Assembly: GCA_027324025.1 (NCBI GenBank)
Contig: DAHVYW010000129.1
Coordinates: 1-8,227, forward strand
DNA from: JAJZQD01 sp021847735
GTDB lineage: Bacteria; Bacillota; Thermincolia; Thermincolales; UBA2595
Reading direction: 5' to 3'
Length of the DNA stretch: 8,227 nucleotides
This document shows, piece by piece, positions 6,404 to 8,227 of the stretch (its first letter is position 1; each line of letters opens with the position of its first letter). The position numbers and the translations under genes are program-made. Below the pieces are notes generated by a model, which did not search any database, was not told where the DNA came from, and was given only the letters and a program-made list of their open reading frames with translations.

Positions 6404-6450
6404 TTGTGCTTTCCCCTCCCGGCTTCGCGTGTTTTATTAAACTCTGTCTG

Positions 6451-6481
6451 CGGTCCTGATGGACCGGTCGGCCATTCGGCC
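6451..6481 (-). other. Tandem small hairpins in the hisS-aspS gap
   Basis: Immediately after the hisS stop the minus strand has GGCC-GAAT-GGCC (6470-6481) and then CGGTCC-ATCA-GGACCG (6451-6466). No U tract follows, so they are not an intrinsic terminator. They could mark an mRNA processing or stabilising site that sets different hisS and aspS levels, or be incidental. Confidence 0.4.
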
Positions 6482-6483
6482 AC

Positions 6484-7749
6484 TTACTGATTTATGTCAA
6501 TAGTCAGGTGTGCCAGCAAGTCCCCGAGGGATACATCCTGCTGCGTGCCGGCAATCATATCCCTCACTACCGCTGTCCCTTTGGCCAGTTCCTCTTCACC
6601 AAGAATGAGGGTATACCTGGAGTTAAACTTATGGGCATATTTCATCTGGGCCTTCAGACCCCGGCCCATGAAATCCATCTCGGCACTCAACCCGGCCCTA
6701 CGGAAAACGTAGAGCAGCTTAAACGCCTCTTCCCTGGCTTGCTCACCAAGGGTGGCAATAAACACGTCAGACCTGCGTTCTGCCGGAATTTCAAGGCCCT
6801 GGCGCTCCATGGCTGCAATTATCCGCTCCGTTCCCAGGGCAAAACCGATGCCCGGTGTCGGTGGCCCGCCGACTTCCTCAATGAGGCCGTCATACCTGCC
6901 TCCACCGCCAATGGAACTCTGGGCCCCAATGTCACTGGCCATGATTTCAAAAGCGGTATTGGTGTAATAATCCAGCCCTCTGACCAGCCTGTTGTTGACG
7001 ACATACTGTACCCCAACGTCATCCAGGTACTTCTTTACCTTTTCGAAATCGGCAGCACATTCCTCACACAGGCAGTCAGTCGTTGTGGGGGCATCCTTAC
7101 TCAGTTCCTGACACTTTCCCACCTTGCAGTCAAGAATACGCATGGGGTTTCTGGAAAACCTTGACTGGCATAGCCCGCAGAGTTTATGCAAATTGGGGTT
7201 TAAAAAATCGTGCAGCCTCTGCCTGTGGACAGGCCTGCATTTTGGGCAGCCAACACTGTTGATGTGAAGCTCCAGTCCGCGGAGTCCCAGCCTCCCGTAA
7301 AAATCCATGGCCATCGTAATTACTTCGGCGTCGACAGCCGGGTCCTTGCTTCCCAATACTTCCACCCCAAACTGGTGAAACTGCCTGTAGCGGCCTGCCT
7401 GTACGTTTGCATACCTGAACATTGGCCCAATATAAAATACTTTAAAAGGCTGGGGTTGGGCATACAGCTTATGCTCGACATAAGCCCTAACCACGGCGGC
7501 CGTTTGTTCGGGCCTCAGACTGATGCTTCTCTTGCCCTTATCTTCGAAGGTGTACATCTCTTTTTCCACCACGTCTGTGGTATCACCAACACCGCGCAGG
7601 AAAAGTTCGGTATGTTCAAAAACGGGTGTTCTTATTTCACTGTACCCGTACTCCCTACAGATTTCTCTGACAGTCTTCTCAATATAGTGCCATTTCTCAA
7701 TCTCTCCTGGCAGGATATCGTTTGTCCCTTTAGGTCCCACCGTAAGCAT
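6484..7749 (-). CDS. hisS: Histidyl-tRNA synthetase
   Basis: HisRS attaches histidine to tRNA-His; it is a cytoplasmic class IIa homodimer. The protein has 421 residues, normal length. Visible are the N-terminal GTNDILPGE (8-16), LRPEQTAAVVRAY (78-90), motif 2 with FYIGPMFRYANVQAGRYRQF (105-124), the histidine-specific LVRGLDYYTN (255-264) and GGGGRYDGL (281-289), motif 3 GIGFALGTERII (300-311), and the C-terminal anticodon-binding domain (about 328-421). An inserted Cys-rich segment (C168, C171, C191, C194, C208, C213, C226, C228, C231) probably forms zinc-ribbon-like structure; from memory a similar insert is common in clostridial HisRS. AAGGAGGGG lies just upstream of the ATG. It is the first gene after the T-box leader and is co-transcribed with aspS. 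Confidence 0.97.
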   Translation of the reverse strand: MLTVGPKGTNDILPGEIEKWHYIEKTVREICREYGYSEIRTPVFEHTELFLRGVGDTTDVVEKEMYTFEDKGKRSISLRPEQTAAVVRAYVEHKLYAQPQPFKVFYIGPMFRYANVQAGRYRQFHQFGVEVLGSKDPAVDAEVITMAMDFYGRLGLRGLELHINSVGCPKCRPVHRQRLHDFLNPNLHKLCGLCQSRFSRNPMRILDCKVGKCQELSKDAPTTTDCLCEECAADFEKVKKYLDDVGVQYVVNNRLVRGLDYYTNTAFEIMASDIGAQSSIGGGGRYDGLIEEVGGPPTPGIGFALGTERIIAAMERQGLEIPAERRSDVFIATLGEQAREEAFKLLYVFRRAGLSAEMDFMGRGLKAQMKYAHKFNSRYTLILGEEELAKGTAVVRDMIAGTQQDVSLGDLLAHLTIDINQ

Positions 7750-7772
7750 GAAATCCCCTCCTTAACCCTACA

Positions 7773-7823
7773 AATAAAACAAAAATCCCCCGTCAATGAC
7801 AATAATGTTTCATTGCCAGGGAC
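7773..7823 (-). terminator. T-box leader terminator
   Basis: The stem has the core CAATGA/TCATTG and an outer TCCC/GGGG arm (7786-7822), followed on the minus strand by TTTTTGTTTTATTT. It lies between the T-box sequence and the hisS ribosome site, so it is the conditional terminator of the riboswitch: formed when the sensed tRNA is charged, and replaced by the antiterminator when it is uncharged. Confidence 0.85.
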
Positions 7824-8055
7824 GAGAGAAAGTTTCCCGCGGTACCACCCTGTTTGGGCAGCACCGGGCTGCCCCACTTCAAATACGGTATAACGGTAAC
7901 CGTTCCGGGAAGGCCCGCAAACGTGTTCGGCCCTCCGGCTCCCGGGTGTCTTCGCCTCCTTTAACCTTAGAAATGCTTCCAGTCTTGGCATCTCTTCCCT
8001 AAAAGGCAGCAGAGGTTACTCTTCCCGTTCAAAGCCTTTGTCAATCATTCAGTCT
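7773..8055 (-). promoter_or_regulatory. T-box tRNA-sensing leader of hisS-aspS, specifier GAC overlapping CAC
   Basis: The leader contains the conserved T-box AGGGTGGTACCGCG at 7838-7851. Other parts, in order of transcription: stem I with an AGAGTA loop-E-like strand and an AGAGA distal region (about 7940-8035); a stem II-like helix at 7905-7938; stem III GGGCAGC/GCTGCCC at 7856-7874; and the terminator. Stem I folds with CGGG/CCCG below and CCTC/GAGG above the specifier loop, whose 3' strand reads CGAAGACAC (GACAC at 7946-7950). In most T-boxes the order is GAA, specifier, A; that gives GAC (Asp), with CAC (His) overlapping two bases on. Uncharged tRNA of the matching kind stabilises the antiterminator and lets transcription reach hisS and aspS. 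The class is certain; which tRNA is sensed is inferred. Confidence 0.93.
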
Positions 8056-8061
8056 CCCCTA

Positions 8062-8090
8062 ATTTTAGCGAATTGTCACAGGCTTGTCAA
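8062..8090 (-). promoter_or_regulatory. Sigma-A promoter of the hisS-aspS operon
   Basis: On the minus strand TTGACA (8085-8090), a 17-base spacer and TAAAAT (8062-8067) put the start near 8055, at the beginning of the T-box leader. The -35 box is only 22 bases from the edge of the hairpin repeat. Confidence 0.9.
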
Positions 8091-8112
8091 TGTTTCCGGG
8101 AACTATACTTTG

Positions 8113-8204
8113 ATCCCAATTCCAAGACTCCACCTTCTATTAGGTGGAGTTTCCACTTTTCTGCTTCAGTGGGGGTAGAGTCCCCCACTGAAGTTTCGAT
8201 GTTC
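8113..8204 (+). repeat. Right copy of 92-bp hairpin-rich inverted repeat
   Basis: Exact reverse complement of 1-92 with no mismatch. It contains a stem-loop ACTCCACC/GGTGGAGT (8127-8150) and a 12-bp stem CTTCAGTGGGGG/CCCCCACTGAAG (8164-8193). The element probably continues to the window end through a third hairpin (8201-8218). The bases outside the inner edge are unrelated in the two copies, apart from T residues and the shared AT, so 8113-8115 marks a true element boundary. It sits upstream of the hisS promoter. Confidence 0.88.
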
Positions 8205-8227
8205 AGCTTTAGCTGAACGAGTTCACT
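8201..8227 (+). repeat. Outer hairpin and tail of the right repeat element
   Basis: GTTCAGCT-TT-AGCTGAAC is a perfect 8-bp stem (8201-8218), followed by GAGTTCACT. A palindrome centred on CTTTAG and followed by a GAG-T-TCA tail resembles the right ends of IS200/IS605/IS1341-type elements, where the palindrome guides cleavage and forms the 3' end of the TnpB guide RNA. The resemblance is from memory and short. The window ends here. Confidence 0.5.

Noticed and set aside
6451..6481. Rho-independent terminator between hisS and aspS
   Set aside because: The hairpins are real but no U tract follows, so termination is not supported.
6508..7164. A 218-codon open frame on the plus strand opposite hisS
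   Set aside because: It is antisense to a clearly conserved hisS, has no recognisable domain or ribosome site, and follows the codon pattern of its complement.
4584..7801. Similar 14-mers after aspS (about 4584-4597) and in the T-box terminator (about 7788-7801), both containing GTCANTGAC
   Set aside because: The core is nearly palindromic and the match is short, with dissimilar flanks; chance is adequate.
7210..7893. A 227-codon plus-strand open frame across the hisS N-terminus and T-box
   Set aside because: It runs through hisS, its ribosome site and the structured T-box terminator; no family resemblance.
7632..7991. A 119-codon minus-strand frame inside the T-box leader
   Set aside because: The sequence is fully explained by T-box stems, T-box motif and terminator, and the frame overlaps the hisS start.
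1..8227. A hairpin-ended linear replicon or composite transposon defined by the terminal inverted repeat
   Set aside because: No replication, partition, telomere-resolution or transposase gene is present, and the contents are chromosomal housekeeping genes.

Overview
The window reads as a chromosomal segment of a low-to-mid GC Gram-positive bacterium, most likely a clostridial Firmicute; a Peptococcaceae-like (Desulfotomaculum/Pelotomaculum-type) host is my guess from protein flavour only. The reasons are strong Shine-Dalgarno sequences, near-consensus sigma-A promoters, a T-box tRNA-sensing leader, a CsoR-family repressor, and the hisS-aspS, 6S RNA, tcdA, rarA gene neighbourhood familiar from Firmicutes. 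All seven protein genes lie on the minus strand, so transcription runs from the right edge to the left.

Right to left, the layout is as follows. A 92-bp repeat copy with hairpins (8113-8204, probably continuing to the window edge) lies just upstream of a TTGACA/TAAAAT promoter (8062-8090). That promoter drives a roughly 280-nt T-box leader and the hisS-aspS aminoacyl-tRNA synthetase operon (7749-4610). The next 413 bases contain no protein gene but hold a 6S RNA gene with its own promoter (4256-4493). Then come tcdA (4196-3438) and a compact csoR-trxA operon (3315-2677). The csoR-trxA operon has a perfect consensus promoter, a CsoR-type operator and an intrinsic terminator. Last come rarA with its own promoter (2589-1171) and an EamA-family transporter (about 1124-276) ending in an intrinsic terminator (210-240). 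The left edge (1-92) is an exact inverted copy of the right-hand repeat.

Functionally most of this is housekeeping: histidine and aspartate tRNA charging, control of RNA polymerase by 6S RNA, cyclic-t6A tRNA modification, thiol redox, and replication-fork maintenance. The less ordinary points are regulatory. The T-box specifier loop reads GACAC; by the usual spacing the specifier is Asp GAC, overlapped by His CAC, which suits an operon that makes both synthetases. The CsoR-family repressor has Tyr where copper sensors have the His ligand, resembles persulfide-sensing CstR in its Cys spacing, and is co-transcribed with a WCSPC thioredoxin. The AspRS carries an RRDHGG motif that points towards a non-discriminating enzyme.

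I found no defence system, CRISPR array or intact mobile-element gene. The terminal inverted repeat looks like a dispersed, possibly IS200/IS605-derived, hairpin element. The window may simply be a contig that broke at this repeat.
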